Part shown: positions 24,561 to 33,844 of the stretch, piece by piece
How positions within the stretch are numbered: the stretch's first letter is position 1
Layout: every line of letters begins with the position of its first letter
Origin: CAYWKU01 sp964459325
GTDB lineage: Bacteria > RBG-13-61-14 > CAYWKU01
Direction: 5' to 3'
Length of the DNA: 64,000 nucleotides
Assembly: GCA_964459325.1 (NCBI GenBank)
Contig: CAYWKU010000004.1
Coordinates: forward strand, 98,908-162,907
Made by a program: the position numbers and the translations under genes
Notes under the pieces: model-generated
What the model was told of the DNA's origin: nothing
What the model saw: the letters and a program-made list of their open reading frames with translations, nothing else
Databases searched by the model: none

Positions 24561-25709
24561 TCAGCCAGCTTCCCGCATGGCGTCCATGATTTTCTTCGGC
24601 CTGATGATGGAGCCACCGGCGTGGGGCACCAGCCTGACTTCACATCGCCCCCGGGCACAGCGCTCGATTTCGTAAACCATCTGTCCGTAGTTGATTTCGG
24701 GCATGACCATTGCTTTCACTCCGCCCGCCAGGTCGGCGATATACTCCTCGGGGAAGGGCCAGACGGTGTCGAGCTTCACCAGCCCCGCCGCTATGCCGTC
24801 GGCGCGGGCGGCTTCGACGGCCTTTCGGGCGGAGCGGTAGCTTATTCCGTAGGCGATTACCGCTATATCGGCGTCGTCCATGTATTGGGTGCGGTATTTG
24901 ATTATTTTTTCGCGGTTTTTCCGGATTTTATTCACCAGCCTCTCGACCATTTCCTCCTGGGCTTCGTCGGTCATCACCGGGTATCCCCGCTCGTCGTGGG
25001 TCAGGCCGGTGATGTGCATGCGGTATCCGTCTCCGAAGTTGGCCATCGGGGCGATTCCGTCGGGGTCGGGGTGATAAGGGAGGTATTCTCCCGGCGGCGA
25101 AGTGGGTCTGCGGCGGTTGATTATTTCGATTTCCTCTGCGGGTGGAATTACCAGCCGCTCGTTCATGTGTCCGACCACTTCGTCGGCCATAATCATGACG
25201 GGGATGCGATACTCTTCGCTGAGGTTGAAGGCCCATATTGTGAAGTCGAACATTTCCTGCGGGCCGGAGGGTGAGACGGCGATGATTTCGTAAGGGCCGT
25301 GTGAGCCCCACCGTGCCTGCATCATGTCGCCCTGCCCCACGAAGGTCGGCAGTCCGGTGCTTGGCCCGGCGCGCTGGACGTTGCAAATAACGCAGGGGGT
25401 TTCTGTGCAGATACCGAGGCCGATGTTTTCCATCATGAGGGAAAACCCGGGGCCGGAGGTGCTGGTCATGGACTTTACGCCGCCCCAGCTTGCGCCCAAC
25501 ACGGCGGCGATGCTGCCCAGCTCGTCCTCCATTTGTATGTACACTCCCCCCACTTCCGGCAGCCTGCGGGACATCCTTTCCGCCACTTCGGTGGCGGGGG
25601 TGATGGGATATCCACCGAAAAACCTGCAACCGGCGGCCAGGGCGCCTTCGCAGCAGGCGTAATCTCCGTTCAAGAAATGTGTTCCGGTCAACACCGCTTC
25701 AGGGGCCAC
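24561..25709 (-). CDS. korA: 2-oxoacid:ferredoxin oxidoreductase alpha subunit
   Basis: Alpha subunit of 382 residues. It has the pyrimidine-binding motif GYPITPATEVAE near residue 35, EDELGSIAAVLGASWGG, and TSTSGPGFSLM typical of the family. A C-terminal transketolase-like domain shows D-I-A-V-I-A-Y-G and P-E-I-N-Y-G-Q. It uses a GTG start at 25709, with GGGAGG about 11 bases upstream. It forms the heterodimeric catalytic core with korB. 2-Oxoglutarate is the favoured substrate because of the D-A-B-C gene arrangement, but specificity cannot be read with certainty. Confidence 0.93.
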   Translation of the reverse strand: MAPEAVLTGTHFLNGDYACCEGALAAGCRFFGGYPITPATEVAERMSRRLPEVGGVYIQMEDELGSIAAVLGASWGGVKSMTSTSGPGFSLMMENIGLGICTETPCVICNVQRAGPSTGLPTFVGQGDMMQARWGSHGPYEIIAVSPSGPQEMFDFTIWAFNLSEEYRIPVMIMADEVVGHMNERLVIPPAEEIEIINRRRPTSPPGEYLPYHPDPDGIAPMANFGDGYRMHITGLTHDERGYPVMTDEAQEEMVERLVNKIRKNREKIIKYRTQYMDDADIAVIAYGISYRSARKAVEAARADGIAAGLVKLDTVWPFPEEYIADLAGGVKAMVMPEINYGQMVYEIERCARGRCEVRLVPHAGGSIIRPKKIMDAMREAG

Positions 25710-25767
25710 CTTTTTAAACCTCCCGGTATTGAGATGTTATCGAACCGGCGGTCTATCGCCGCACGAA

Positions 25768-26025
25768 TCAGTTGTCTTCGACGGAAAATATGGCGAACTC
25801 GGGGCAAAGAACTTCGCAGAAACGGCAATTTACGCATTTCGTTTCGTCTATAACCTCCGGCGGGTGATAGCCTTTCGAGTTGAACGATGAAGACATTCGC
25901 AGGACATGGCGGGGGCAATACACCACGCAGAACTCGCAACCCTTGCATCTTTCCTCGATTATTATCACTTTCCCCCGGGGTACCTGCATATCCTGAGTAT
26001 CCAGGGGAGTTCGCCAGAAATTCAT
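25768..26025 (-). CDS. korD: Ferredoxin-type delta subunit of the 2-oxoacid oxidoreductase
   Basis: An 85-residue 2[4Fe-4S] protein with two canonical motifs (CKGCEFCVVYCP and CVNCRFCEVLCP). It is the first gene of the operon; the ATG at 26025 follows AGAGGAA. In KorDABC enzymes the delta subunit relays electrons from the TPP site to external ferredoxin. It is divergent from the FKBP gene across 220 bases that must hold the kor-hdr operon promoter. Confidence 0.93.
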   Translation of the reverse strand: MNFWRTPLDTQDMQVPRGKVIIIEERCKGCEFCVVYCPRHVLRMSSSFNSKGYHPPEVIDETKCVNCRFCEVLCPEFAIFSVEDN

Positions 26026-26245
26026 TTCATTCCTCTCAGAACAACCGAATCATAAAGTGAATCAGACTAAGGTATTTTGTGGCGCGGAAAATGCAATCGG
26101 GGAGCTTGCTTCGAGAGTGTTTCCGCAGTGATGGATTCGAGACCCCGGAAAATTGTTTGCTAAATATTCCATATGGTTTTAGCATTCATCATTGAAACCG
26201 AAATCGATAGTGTACATCGTAATTGTTTAAGAGGAGGAAAAGCTC

Positions 26246-26743
26246 ATGGAAAAAATGGCCAACAACGGCGACTTGGTAAGCATTCATTACACGGGGCAGC
26301 TCAACGACGGCGAGGTGTTCGACAGCACCGAGGACGAGGAGGCTCACCAGTTCGTCGCCGGCGCAGGCGCCGTGATTCCCGGCATCGACGAGGCCGTGGT
26401 GGGAATGTCGGTGGGCCAGGAGAAGGAATTGACTCTTGACCCCGATAAAGCCTACGGCAGCTACGACGACAATCTGAAGCAGAGTTTCCCTCGGGATATG
26501 TTTTCCGAGGACGCCATGCCGCAGGAAGGAATGCTGGTGGCCGTCAACACCACCACCGGGCAGCAGATACCCGCCACCATCAACAAGGTGGAAGAGGAGC
26601 AGGTGGAGCTGGACTTCAATCATCCGCTCGCCGGAAAGACCCTGACCTACAAGATCAAGCTGGTGGACGTGCAGGAGAACCCCGGCGGGGAATGCGGATG
26701 CGGTCCCGCCGGAGATTCGCCCCTCGGCGGATGCAGTTGTTAA
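26246..26743 (+). CDS. slyD: FKBP-type peptidyl-prolyl isomerase (SlyD-like)
   Basis: Prolyl isomerase and chaperone of 165 residues. The FKBP core begins VSIHYTGQLNDGEVFDST and is interrupted by the IF (insert-in-flap) chaperone domain (about 75-125, PEDAMPQ-like region) before closing with NHPLAGKTLTYKIKLV. This is the SlyD arrangement. The tail CGCGPAGDSPLGGCSC is a short Cys-rich metal-binding end rather than the His-rich tail of E. coli SlyD. SlyD handles nickel for hydrogenases, a possible but unproven link here. AGGAGG is 9 bases before the ATG, and a rho-independent terminator follows. It is monocistronic. Confidence 0.92.
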   Translation: MEKMANNGDLVSIHYTGQLNDGEVFDSTEDEEAHQFVAGAGAVIPGIDEAVVGMSVGQEKELTLDPDKAYGSYDDNLKQSFPRDMFSEDAMPQEGMLVAVNTTTGQQIPATINKVEEEQVELDFNHPLAGKTLTYKIKLVDVQENPGGECGCGPAGDSPLGGCSC

Positions 26744-26777
26744 GGACGCGCGGCAGCCGGTAACGTTCGATTCGGGC

Positions 26778-26808
26778 AAAATCCGGGAATTTTTCCCGGT
26801 TTTCGTTT
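26778..26808 (+). terminator. Rho-independent terminator after the FKBP gene
   Basis: CCGGGAA and TTCCCGG (26783-26789 and 26793-26799) form a 7-bp stem, followed by TTTTCGTTT. The position 35 bases past the FKBP stop fits. Confidence 0.8.
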
Positions 26809-26882
26809 CGTACGCCGCCCCGAGGCGAAGTTGTGTCTCTTAACCTTCCATAAATAAAGCTTTTTTTTCGGAGGATGAAGGG

Positions 26883-27386
26883 ATGGGAGAAGGGAGTGTG
26901 CGAGCACCTGAAACGGCCGTAAACTCTGATGTGGTGAGTCCAAATCATCCCACGTTCAACTCTTTCGGAGAGTTCGTCCGGGAGTTGGGGGAAGTGCTTC
27001 GGCTGGGGTGGAGGGAGCGCAAATCGCTGCGGGCGATGAATCCGCGCTTCCGGGAAACCGTATCACTGGCGGTGACCTTCGCGAACCACTGCCGGGTCTG
27101 AGCGGCGGTTCACTCCCGGTTCGGGAGTGCGGCGGGGTTGAGTTCCGAGGACATAAGAAGGTTGAAACATCCGAAGGGTGAATATTTCCCACCGGAAATT
27201 TGGGCGGTTGTCAGGTATGCCGAGCAGTGGGCTTTGAAGAGAGGTAATATCGCCAACCCGGAAGTTATCGGCGAGCTGGAGAAATATTATTCCCCCGAGG
27301 AGCGCGAAGCAATCGATGCCGTTATCCGGATAATGGATTTTTCCAACAAGCTCAATAACTTATACTCAAAACCGCTCGAAACTTAA
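26883..27386 (+). CDS. AhpD/CMD-like small protein, predicted selenoprotein (Sec73, CxxUxxxH)
   Basis: Small helical protein of the AhpD/carboxymuconolactone decarboxylase type, 167 residues if the TGA at 27099-27101 is read as Sec. The first 72 codons end in R-E-T-V-S-L-A-V-T-F-A-N-H-C-R-V and the same frame continues through TGA for 94 more sense codons to TAA. The site becomes Cys70-x-x-Sec73-x-x-x-His77 with Glu58 twelve residues before Cys70. This is exactly the spacing of Glu118, Cys130, Cys133 and His137 in Mycobacterium tuberculosis AhpD. A SECIS-like hairpin follows. It probably performs thiol/selenol redox chemistry such as peroxide reduction. The ATG is placed 8 bases after GGAGG. 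A nonsense-mutated pseudogene is the alternative. Confidence 0.8.
27111..27129 (+). promoter_or_regulatory. Candidate bacterial SECIS hairpin of the AhpD-like gene
   Basis: CACTCCC-GGTTC-GGGAGTG is a perfect 7-bp stem with a GGTTC loop. The loop begins 16 bases after the TGA, close to the 18 bases in E. coli fdhF, and starts with GGU like the fdhF loop. Confidence 0.7.
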
Positions 27387-27430
27387 CACCGCCTACATCA
27401 GAAAGGTATACAAGCCTGATGCCCTGCCCG

Positions 27431-27452
27431 GCCCCGACGCTGAAGCCGGGGC
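27431..27452. terminator. GC-rich hairpin between convergent genes
   Basis: GCCCCG (27431-27436) and CGGGGC (27447-27452) form a short stem, extended imperfectly by flanking CCCG/CGGG. It lies between the AhpD-like gene and the convergent lipoprotein hydrolase. Without a T-run it is only a possible terminator. Confidence 0.35.
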
Positions 27453-27470
27453 GCGGGCGGGGGTTAAGCC

Positions 27471-29591
27471 TTACCTGGAATAAGCTACCTTTTCACCCTT
27501 TTCGGGAATTACCGGCAGCCTGATGTGAGAAGGATGCGGGGCGTCCCGGTACACGGTAATCGTCGGCGCCATGTTATCCGAAGCGTCGGGTTTGTTTTGG
27601 GGGCTGAGCTCGGGATGCAGGCGGAATGTAGGCCAGTCGGCTCCCGCCACGCTCACCCTTATGCGATGCCCCTTTTTGAAAACCCACGAAGTCGGGAACA
27701 GGTCGAACTCCAGCTTCACGATGTTCCCGTCGGCCAGTATTCCGTCCACGTAGTCATCGCTTTCGTAGCCGTGCCACGGCAGTTCCGGCTCGATATCGAG
27801 CTCCGCCCTGCCCATCCTGTCGTTGTCGCGCATTTCGGCGAAGCCGGCTCTCAACTGCCCCTCGGTGACCAGTATGGCGCGGCCGTCCTCGTCCACGTCT
27901 TCGAGGTAAACGAAAAAGTCGCCGTAATCGGCCGTTGATGAAACCCACAACTCGACAATCGGATGGCCGGTAACCTCGGTGTCCGCATCGAGCGGCGCGG
28001 TGGTGTAGGTCAGGCACTTTTTATCCTTTTCCGTCCTTATGGGCAATACGTCCGGGTTGACGCTGGCGGCGCTCAAGTAGCGATTGCCGTTGTGGGCGCC
28101 GTAGCGGGAGTCGTGGGAGTAGTCCACCTCGTACTCGTCGGCTCCGCCGCCGGATTTGCTCCCGGACAGCTTATTGCCCTCATTGAAGTAAAAGCCGGTG
28201 ATTTTCCGCCTTTCGAGCGGCCAGTTGCGCTCGGCGCGCCATCCTTCGTTCTGGACGTAGATGTACACCGGCGGCTCCTCGTCGATGCCGTTTTTTATGC
28301 CCTTGAGGTGTCGGTCATAGAAGCGCAGAAGCTCGACTTTGAAATTGCCCAGCACCTCGTGTTCGTCTTCTCCGAAATATTCCCAGAACGGCCCGTGGCC
28401 GTTGTGATAGCCGGCGTGAATAAGCAGCCTCGACGGGTTGGCGCCTTTCATCGTGCAATAGCACTCGGCGGCGCCCCGAACATTTCCGTCGTGCCAGCCG
28501 CCGATATTGTAGATGGGTATTCCGGTCTCCATAATTTTCGGCATGAATGAATGCACTCCCAACTCGTAAAGACTCAGGTCGGAGTAAGGCTCCGGGAAGT
28601 AGGCGTCTATAAATTTGAATTTTCCCGCGTACTTGAGGAATGCGACGTTTTTCTGATGGCCTTTGGTGTACTCGTAATATATGCCCTCGCGCTCCGCTCC
28701 GTCCCGGTAGACCGGGGGGCCGTCCAGGAAAGTTGTTTCGTCCTCGTACTTTTCGTGCATAGGTATCTCGTCTACAAGCTTTCCGTCCCCATCCTCGTCG
28801 ACCACCGGCATGGCCGGCAGCACCATGGGCAGGGGGTATACTTCGCGGGGGATGAACTTATTTTCGTTCAGGTAAACTATTATTTCGGACCATTGCTTCA
28901 GAAAGGCCTGGTTATATATCCCGCCGGGGTAAGCCAGGTCGGCGTATCCGAGCGGGGCCACTTTGGGCGCGATGCATTTGAGTTCCGGCACTTGTCGGCT
29001 GGCCGCGAGAAGCTGAATGTAGCCCTTGTAGGAGCCGCCGAACATGCCGATGTTGCCGTCGCACCAGGACTGGTCGGCTATCCATTCGAGCACTTCCTTC
29101 ACGTCGGTGCGGTTCTCCGGGATGGGGTGGAAAGCCCTGCCGGAGCTGGCGCCGGTGCCGCGCATGTCGGCGATTACGAAGGCATAACCGTGAGACAACA
29201 GGAAGGGGACCCTTTTATTGAGCACGCTCATATCGAAGACCGGCCCGGCGGAGCCGATTTTCATCTTGGTGTAGAGCCGCTCGTACCAGGCCATGTTCGG
29301 AAAACCGAATCCGCGGGTGTAAGGAAGGAACTGGAACGCCACCGGGAACGATTCGGCTTCCGGCCCGTCATCGGGGAGGTATATGTCGGCGGCTATCCTG
29401 GTACCGTCCGACATTTCCACGTATTTGGAAAACTTGGTGTAGCCGTCGTATTCCGGCCGGGAGTAGCCCTTATACTCGAAAGGACGGGAGACCCTTTCTT
29501 CGGCCTTTTCCCCGGCTTTCTGCGGTGCGCATGCCCATGTAAGGGCAATCGTCAGGATTGCGGTAGTGAGTACTAATAAAGTTTTCTTCAT
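27471..29591 (-). CDS. CocE/NonD-family (X-Pro dipeptidyl-peptidase-like) lipoprotein hydrolase
   Basis: Exported alpha/beta hydrolase of 706 residues. A lipoprotein signal peptide ends at L-T-W-A-C (Cys about 21). The catalytic domain carries the nucleophile motif FGGSYKG and, before it, the family-typical R-G-T-G-A-S-x-G. The C-terminal jelly-roll domain (about 500-680: TGHPIVELWVSSTADYGDF, GHRIRVSVAGADWP) is diagnostic of CocE/X-Pro peptidases. It likely hydrolyses an ester, amide or acylated substrate at the cell envelope. The frame opens with GTG at 29597, but the ATG at 29591 starting M-K-K-T-L-L is a typical signal-peptide start, with AGGAGG upstream. Monocistronic. Confidence 0.9.
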   Translation of the reverse strand: MKKTLLVLTTAILTIALTWACAPQKAGEKAEERVSRPFEYKGYSRPEYDGYTKFSKYVEMSDGTRIAADIYLPDDGPEAESFPVAFQFLPYTRGFGFPNMAWYERLYTKMKIGSAGPVFDMSVLNKRVPFLLSHGYAFVIADMRGTGASSGRAFHPIPENRTDVKEVLEWIADQSWCDGNIGMFGGSYKGYIQLLAASRQVPELKCIAPKVAPLGYADLAYPGGIYNQAFLKQWSEIIVYLNENKFIPREVYPLPMVLPAMPVVDEDGDGKLVDEIPMHEKYEDETTFLDGPPVYRDGAEREGIYYEYTKGHQKNVAFLKYAGKFKFIDAYFPEPYSDLSLYELGVHSFMPKIMETGIPIYNIGGWHDGNVRGAAECYCTMKGANPSRLLIHAGYHNGHGPFWEYFGEDEHEVLGNFKVELLRFYDRHLKGIKNGIDEEPPVYIYVQNEGWRAERNWPLERRKITGFYFNEGNKLSGSKSGGGADEYEVDYSHDSRYGAHNGNRYLSAASVNPDVLPIRTEKDKKCLTYTTAPLDADTEVTGHPIVELWVSSTADYGDFFVYLEDVDEDGRAILVTEGQLRAGFAEMRDNDRMGRAELDIEPELPWHGYESDDYVDGILADGNIVKLEFDLFPTSWVFKKGHRIRVSVAGADWPTFRLHPELSPQNKPDASDNMAPTITVYRDAPHPSHIRLPVIPEKGEKVAYSR

Positions 29592-30102
29592 CTCCACTTT
29601 TCCTCCTGGTTTTTAATCCGGAATCATAGCATAAAAATTCCCTTCAACGGGAACGCTCATACGTCGCCCCCCTTTAAAAACAGCCCTAGAATATCACATT
29701 TTTCCGCCTTATCCACCGAAGCTCATAAGCTCCCTCGCAGGCTCGAAAAATACGGGGGAGTACCATAACCGGACGGATTATGGTATCCTCCGTTGCAAAG
29801 GTTAAGGGCCGGGAAAGTGTCCTCCCCCTCGCGGTTTTTGAATCATATTCAATCGGTTAATTGCGAATCAGGGGGCAATAAGGGCCGAAAAGTCAATCTC
29901 GCAAAGCATGCAAAGTGTATTAAAGAATGAAATATTTTCATAATCGGACGAGTGCAGGAGAGGGGGCAGAGAGATTCCCAAAGGGGGCGCATGATTTCTA
30001 AGTTCTTGAAATATAAGAAGATTATACTTCCGGCCCAGCTTTCCCGCCCGATTTATCCAACAAGGCATAATGATTGCAAGTTTCTTAAAGCGGAGGCATG
30101 GA
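29592..30102. other. Gene-free region upstream of the pilin operon
   Basis: No coding region supported in 511 bases. It contains an inverted repeat TACCATAA/TTATGGTA (29761-29768, 29778-29785). Around 29869-29910 a segment with GGGGGCAATA, a GAAA tetraloop and CGCAAAGC faintly resembles a cyclic-di-GMP class I riboswitch. The promoters of the lipoprotein hydrolase and of the pilin operon must lie here. Confidence 0.5.
29865..29960 (+). promoter_or_regulatory. Weak candidate GEMM-like riboswitch leader of the pilin operon
   Basis: CAGGGGGCAATA, then GGCC-GAAA-AGTC, then CGCAAAGC (29900-29907) occur in the order seen in GEMM-I aptamers, about 200 bases before a type IV minor pilin gene, a target known for this riboswitch class in Geobacter. 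The second stem and the GGGUUxCC element are not evident, so the call is weak. Confidence 0.2.
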
Positions 30103-30792
30103 ATGAATAAAGGCATTCGAATTCCGAATAAGCCGGTCATTGGGAAGAGGGGATTCACGCTGATTGAGCTGATGATTACGCTGGCCATCATCGGCATTCT
30201 TGCGGCTGTGGGCACAGTCAGCTACTTGGGCCAGTTGCATCAAATCAGGGCCAGGGAGGGCGCCCGGCAGGTATGGAGCGACATGCACCTGGCCAGGAGC
30301 AACGCCTCCAAGATGAAGGTGGACACCGTGGTGCTTTACTACCCCACCGACAGCTCCTACACAATGTTTATAGACACCGGCTCGAACCTCGGTAAAACCG
30401 GAACTCCGGACTTCTCGGCGGGCAAAGACAGGCCGTTGTATACCAACCCCGAAACCGGCTCGCACAAAAAGACCCTTCCGGGCTCGGTCATTATCTTCCC
30501 GAAAGGCAAAGACGGTTTGCCAACGGCGGGAAAAGACGGCGAAGACATCGGAGACGGGGTGGTTTTCCCCAACGACCGGGCGTTTTTCCAGCACACGGGA
30601 AGGGTAACGGAAGACAACGATGATAATCCGGCCAACCTTTTGGACAGCGGCAAAAGGGGCGTTTACGTGGTCGGCATCAACAGGGATGGCAAGGCCGACG
30701 CCGACGCCCTGTACGGGGTGCTGGTGCAGCCGATAAGCGGGCTGCCGAAGATATACAAGTACAACCCCTCCAACGGCGATTGGGAGGAATAA
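30103..30792 (+). CDS. Type IV minor pilin, GspH/FimT-like
   Basis: Prepilin of 229 residues. A short basic leader precedes the class III prepilin site G|F-T-L-I-E-L (about residues 16-21) with Glu at mature position 5, followed by the usual hydrophobic helix ITLAIIGILAAVG. The globular part contains the FimT/GspH feature of an ARS-N-A segment. After PilD-like cleavage and N-methylation it would enter the pilus base or tip. The ATG at 30103 follows GGAGG with 6-base spacing, so the upstream in-frame ATG at 30070 is less likely. First gene of the four-gene minor pilin operon. Confidence 0.9.
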   Translation: MNKGIRIPNKPVIGKRGFTLIELMITLAIIGILAAVGTVSYLGQLHQIRAREGARQVWSDMHLARSNASKMKVDTVVLYYPTDSSYTMFIDTGSNLGKTGTPDFSAGKDRPLYTNPETGSHKKTLPGSVIIFPKGKDGLPTAGKDGEDIGDGVVFPNDRAFFQHTGRVTEDNDDNPANLLDSGKRGVYVVGINRDGKADADALYGVLVQPISGLPKIYKYNPSNGDWEE

Positions 30793-30794
30793 TG

Positions 30795-31397
30795 ATGAAA
30801 GATAAAAGGGGCAAAAGCGGTTTTACACTTGTCGAAGTTTTGATAGCGCTTATGATTTTCGCTTTCGGCGCCATGGCCATTTTCGCCATGCAGATAAAAG
30901 CCATTCAGACCAGCGCCCGGGCAAGGAGGTTGACCATGGCCAACGAGCTGGCCCAGTTCCCCGTCGAATCCTTTAAAAGCGGGAATTTCCGAGCGTTTAC
31001 CGACATCAAAAAGGATTATGGCGGCCTTTCCACCGAGAGTTGCTCGAGCCTGGACAGCACCTTCCCGGAAAAAAATATAGCTCCCATTCCCTTCGAGTCC
31101 AACTGCACGGCGCATTACCTCGAGTTCGAGGCGGAGGCCACGCCTTCCTTCAACTCGCCCGAAAGACTTGAAAAAGTGTGCTCAGAGTGGGTGGAGTTGT
31201 TCGGAGGCAACGACTTCGAGGCAGCCAAGGGCACCATGCTTATACTTATTTACGAGGATACCAGCGACAACCAGGTTAAGTTGGCGGACGTTTTCACCGA
31301 GGTACAATGGTGCGATAATCGGGGAGACGTGGCCGGATGCGGCGACGACCATCTTCATTCCGTGAAAGCCGGCCAGAGATTCACCAACACTCTTTAA
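30795..31397 (+). CDS. pilV: Type IV minor pilin, PilV-like
   Basis: Prepilin of about 200 residues. The cleavage site is G|F-T-L-V-E-V followed by LIALMIFAFGAMAIFAMQ. The helix continues into the conserved polar run of PilV with R-L-T-M-A-N-E-L. The Cys-rich globular domain probably holds disulfides. GGGAGGA sits before two consecutive ATGs at 30792 and 30795; the second has better spacing (7 bases). The first overlaps the preceding stop by one base, so the pilins are translationally coupled. Confidence 0.88.
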   Translation: MKDKRGKSGFTLVEVLIALMIFAFGAMAIFAMQIKAIQTSARARRLTMANELAQFPVESFKSGNFRAFTDIKKDYGGLSTESCSSLDSTFPEKNIAPIPFESNCTAHYLEFEAEATPSFNSPERLEKVCSEWVELFGGNDFEAAKGTMLILIYEDTSDNQVKLADVFTEVQWCDNRGDVAGCGDDHLHSVKAGQRFTNTL

Positions 31398-31443
31398 AAA
31401 AGGCAATGATTTTTTCTTCGTTGATAGCGAAAGGAGATTGACC

Positions 31444-33744
31444 ATGGATAAAAAAACGACGCAACGCGAAAGGTTCGGACGGAACATGGCCGGAAAGGGT
31501 TTCACCCTGGTGGAGGTCCTGGTGGCCATGTTCATCGGCCTGGTCATCGCCGCGATGTTGTTTTTAACCCTGGAGCGGCAGTCGATTCGGCATACCGCCG
31601 AGACCGAAAAGAGCCAGATCCAGGAGAAAATCGTCGGCGCCATGGACATCATGGGCAAGGAAATCCGCATGGCCGGGTACCTGGCGCCGGAAGAGCCGGT
31701 CATGGTGGCAACGCCGTATACCTTTAAATTCAAGGCCGATATCGACAGGTCGACATCGGATGCCGACATCGAGAACTCCTCGCTGAGCGAGCTCGAGCTC
31801 GAATACATCACCTACAAGTTCGTACCTCCCACCAGTCCGGGCGGAGATGCGTGGAAAGACACCACACACGACGGCATGCTCCAGAGAATATACGAGGATT
31901 ACGAGGACCACGACTCGGACCCCAATACCCCGCCCGTCCTCGCAAGCCCCGACACCAGAACCTTCGACGACAACCTCGATAACGTCACTTTCGAGTATTA
32001 CGACGAAAACGGCGAATTGATAGACCCTGACGACCTCAAACCGTCCAATCCGAAAAGCGAAAAATATCGAGATAAAATCAAGCGGATAAGGGTGAACATA
32101 GAAGATTCCACTCAAAGCGCTGCGGCCTCGCCGGGCGAAATGCCCACCAGGCAGTCCGACATCAAGAGCACTCGGCGGAAAGTGGTGCGGGACATCGCTC
32201 CACCCAACCTGGGCATCGAGCAGTACAAGCCCTGCGGAAAGATAATTATACAAGTCAAAGCAACGGTCATGAATTACCTGAACGCCTGTGACGGCGACCT
32301 CGCCGAGGTGGACGTAACTACCAGGAGGTGGGACGATTCCACCAAAACCTTCGTGGATTCGAACGTGGGCGACGTGGACATCGAGGTGAGCAGCGCCTCA
32401 CTTTATACGGACACCTCGAAGACCACCGCTCTTAACAACCCGTTCACCGCGGTCGACGGCGCCAGAAACTCGACGGTATCGTTCGCAGTCGAGAGCAAAA
32501 CCAAGGTTAAGGGCCAGGAGCTGTTAATCGAGGTGGATTGGGGCCCTCAGCTCGATTGGTGCGAAGATAAACTCGAAGCGGAAAAGAGCATCGTCATAAT
32601 TCCGGGCGAGCCGTGTCAAATTACAGCGAGCCCCGTGCACTCGGATGTCTATCCCTGCTATCCGGTAGCGGGTGCGAGCGCTTGCGCTGACGATAATATC
32701 GCGGACACGGATTTTACTCTTAAAGATGCCTGCGGAAACACCTACCAGGAGGCCGGAGCTTATACCCCCTCCATGCTGCCGGATTGGCCGTATCACATGA
32801 ACTTCCAGCTGGTCGAGGACCCCGGCGGCGGAAACGAGGGCACGATAACCTACCTCGACCCCCTCGATAATCCCGGCGACAGCACCACCGGTCACGAAGA
32901 CCCCCTGGGGCCGCAGGAAGTCGCCGACGACTCGACGGTAACCATCAGGTACACCGCTCCCTCCGACGTATCCGGCCTCACCGCCGATAAATTCTTCGAG
33001 CAGGAGCTGAACGCCTGGATTCCGAGCGGGGAGTTTTCCGGATGCAGCGGCGGAAACGACCAGGACAGCCCGGCAAGCAGTTTCTATCACCTGAGGGCTT
33101 GCAATCCCACCTGGGACACTGAATGGATACACAGACCCGACGCGCCCCACGGCTGCAAGAACGCCATCTACCCGATAATGGTGACCCTCAAGGACGGTTG
33201 CGACATACCATACACCGGACTGACGGACCTCAAGGCCTCGTTCGATGAAACCAAAATGACTGTCGAGGGCGACGAGCACATAGAAAACACCCTTGCCTCC
33301 AGCCCCCAAAGCGCGCCGCCCGACGATTCCGTCATCATGCATGAAAAACACTGGAGTACTCACCAGGAAACTCCGGGCGAGTACTACGTTACATACAAAA
33401 CCCGAACCGACCAGGCTTTCGGTCATTACGAGGACGGAAACTTCGTGCCCGACACGCATTACGTGAAGGTCGACTTTTCCTCTGCCACGTTGGGCAGCCT
33501 GGGAGTCCAAGACAGCGACTTCATAGATAATACGCTTCTCGAATGCTCGTGCTACATCAACATGGTGTACCTGCCGGAAGGCTACTGCACAGCATCCGGC
33601 AACCCGGGAGGCCTGACCTACGCCTGCTTGGACCCGGCGGCGTTTGTCGCCGGCACAATCGTGGAGCCCAACGCCCCCGACACCGAGGGCAAAATCGAAG
33701 TGGTAAACTCAAACGCCGGGCGCGTGGACCTGATGACCGGGGAC
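31444..33744 (+). CDS. pilW: Very large PilW-like minor pilin, N-terminal part up to the assembly gap
   Basis: Prepilin with cleavage site G|F-T-L-V-E-V near residue 18, hydrophobic helix LVAMFIGLVIAAMLFLTL, and the PilW-typical helix end K-E-I-R-M-A-G-Y. Beyond the first 150 residues it becomes a long acidic, Cys-containing beta-rich region. The ATG at 31444 has AAGGAG 7 bases upstream; a TTG at 31438 is less likely. Exactly 767 complete codons precede the run of N. The sequence after the gap appears to continue the same protein, giving well over 1600 residues, against about 250-350 for ordinary PilW. It likely builds a tip adhesin carried by the minor-pilin complex. Confidence 0.85.
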
Positions 33745-33844
33745 NNNNNNNNNNNNNNNNNNNNNNNNNNNNNNNNNNNNNNNNNNNNNNNNNNNNNNNN
33801 NNNNNNNNNNNNNNNNNNNNNNNNNNNNNNNNNNNNNNNNNNNN
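33745..33844. other. Assembly gap (100 N)
   Basis: A run of exactly 100 N, the usual placeholder for a scaffold gap of unknown size. A true gap length divisible by three would join the open frames on both sides without a shift. Confidence 0.98.

Noticed and set aside
27138..27386. Independent small gene with TTG start at 27138
   Set aside because: It is in frame with the upstream AhpD-like reading frame through the TGA, has no ribosome site of its own and supplies the second half of the AhpD fold.
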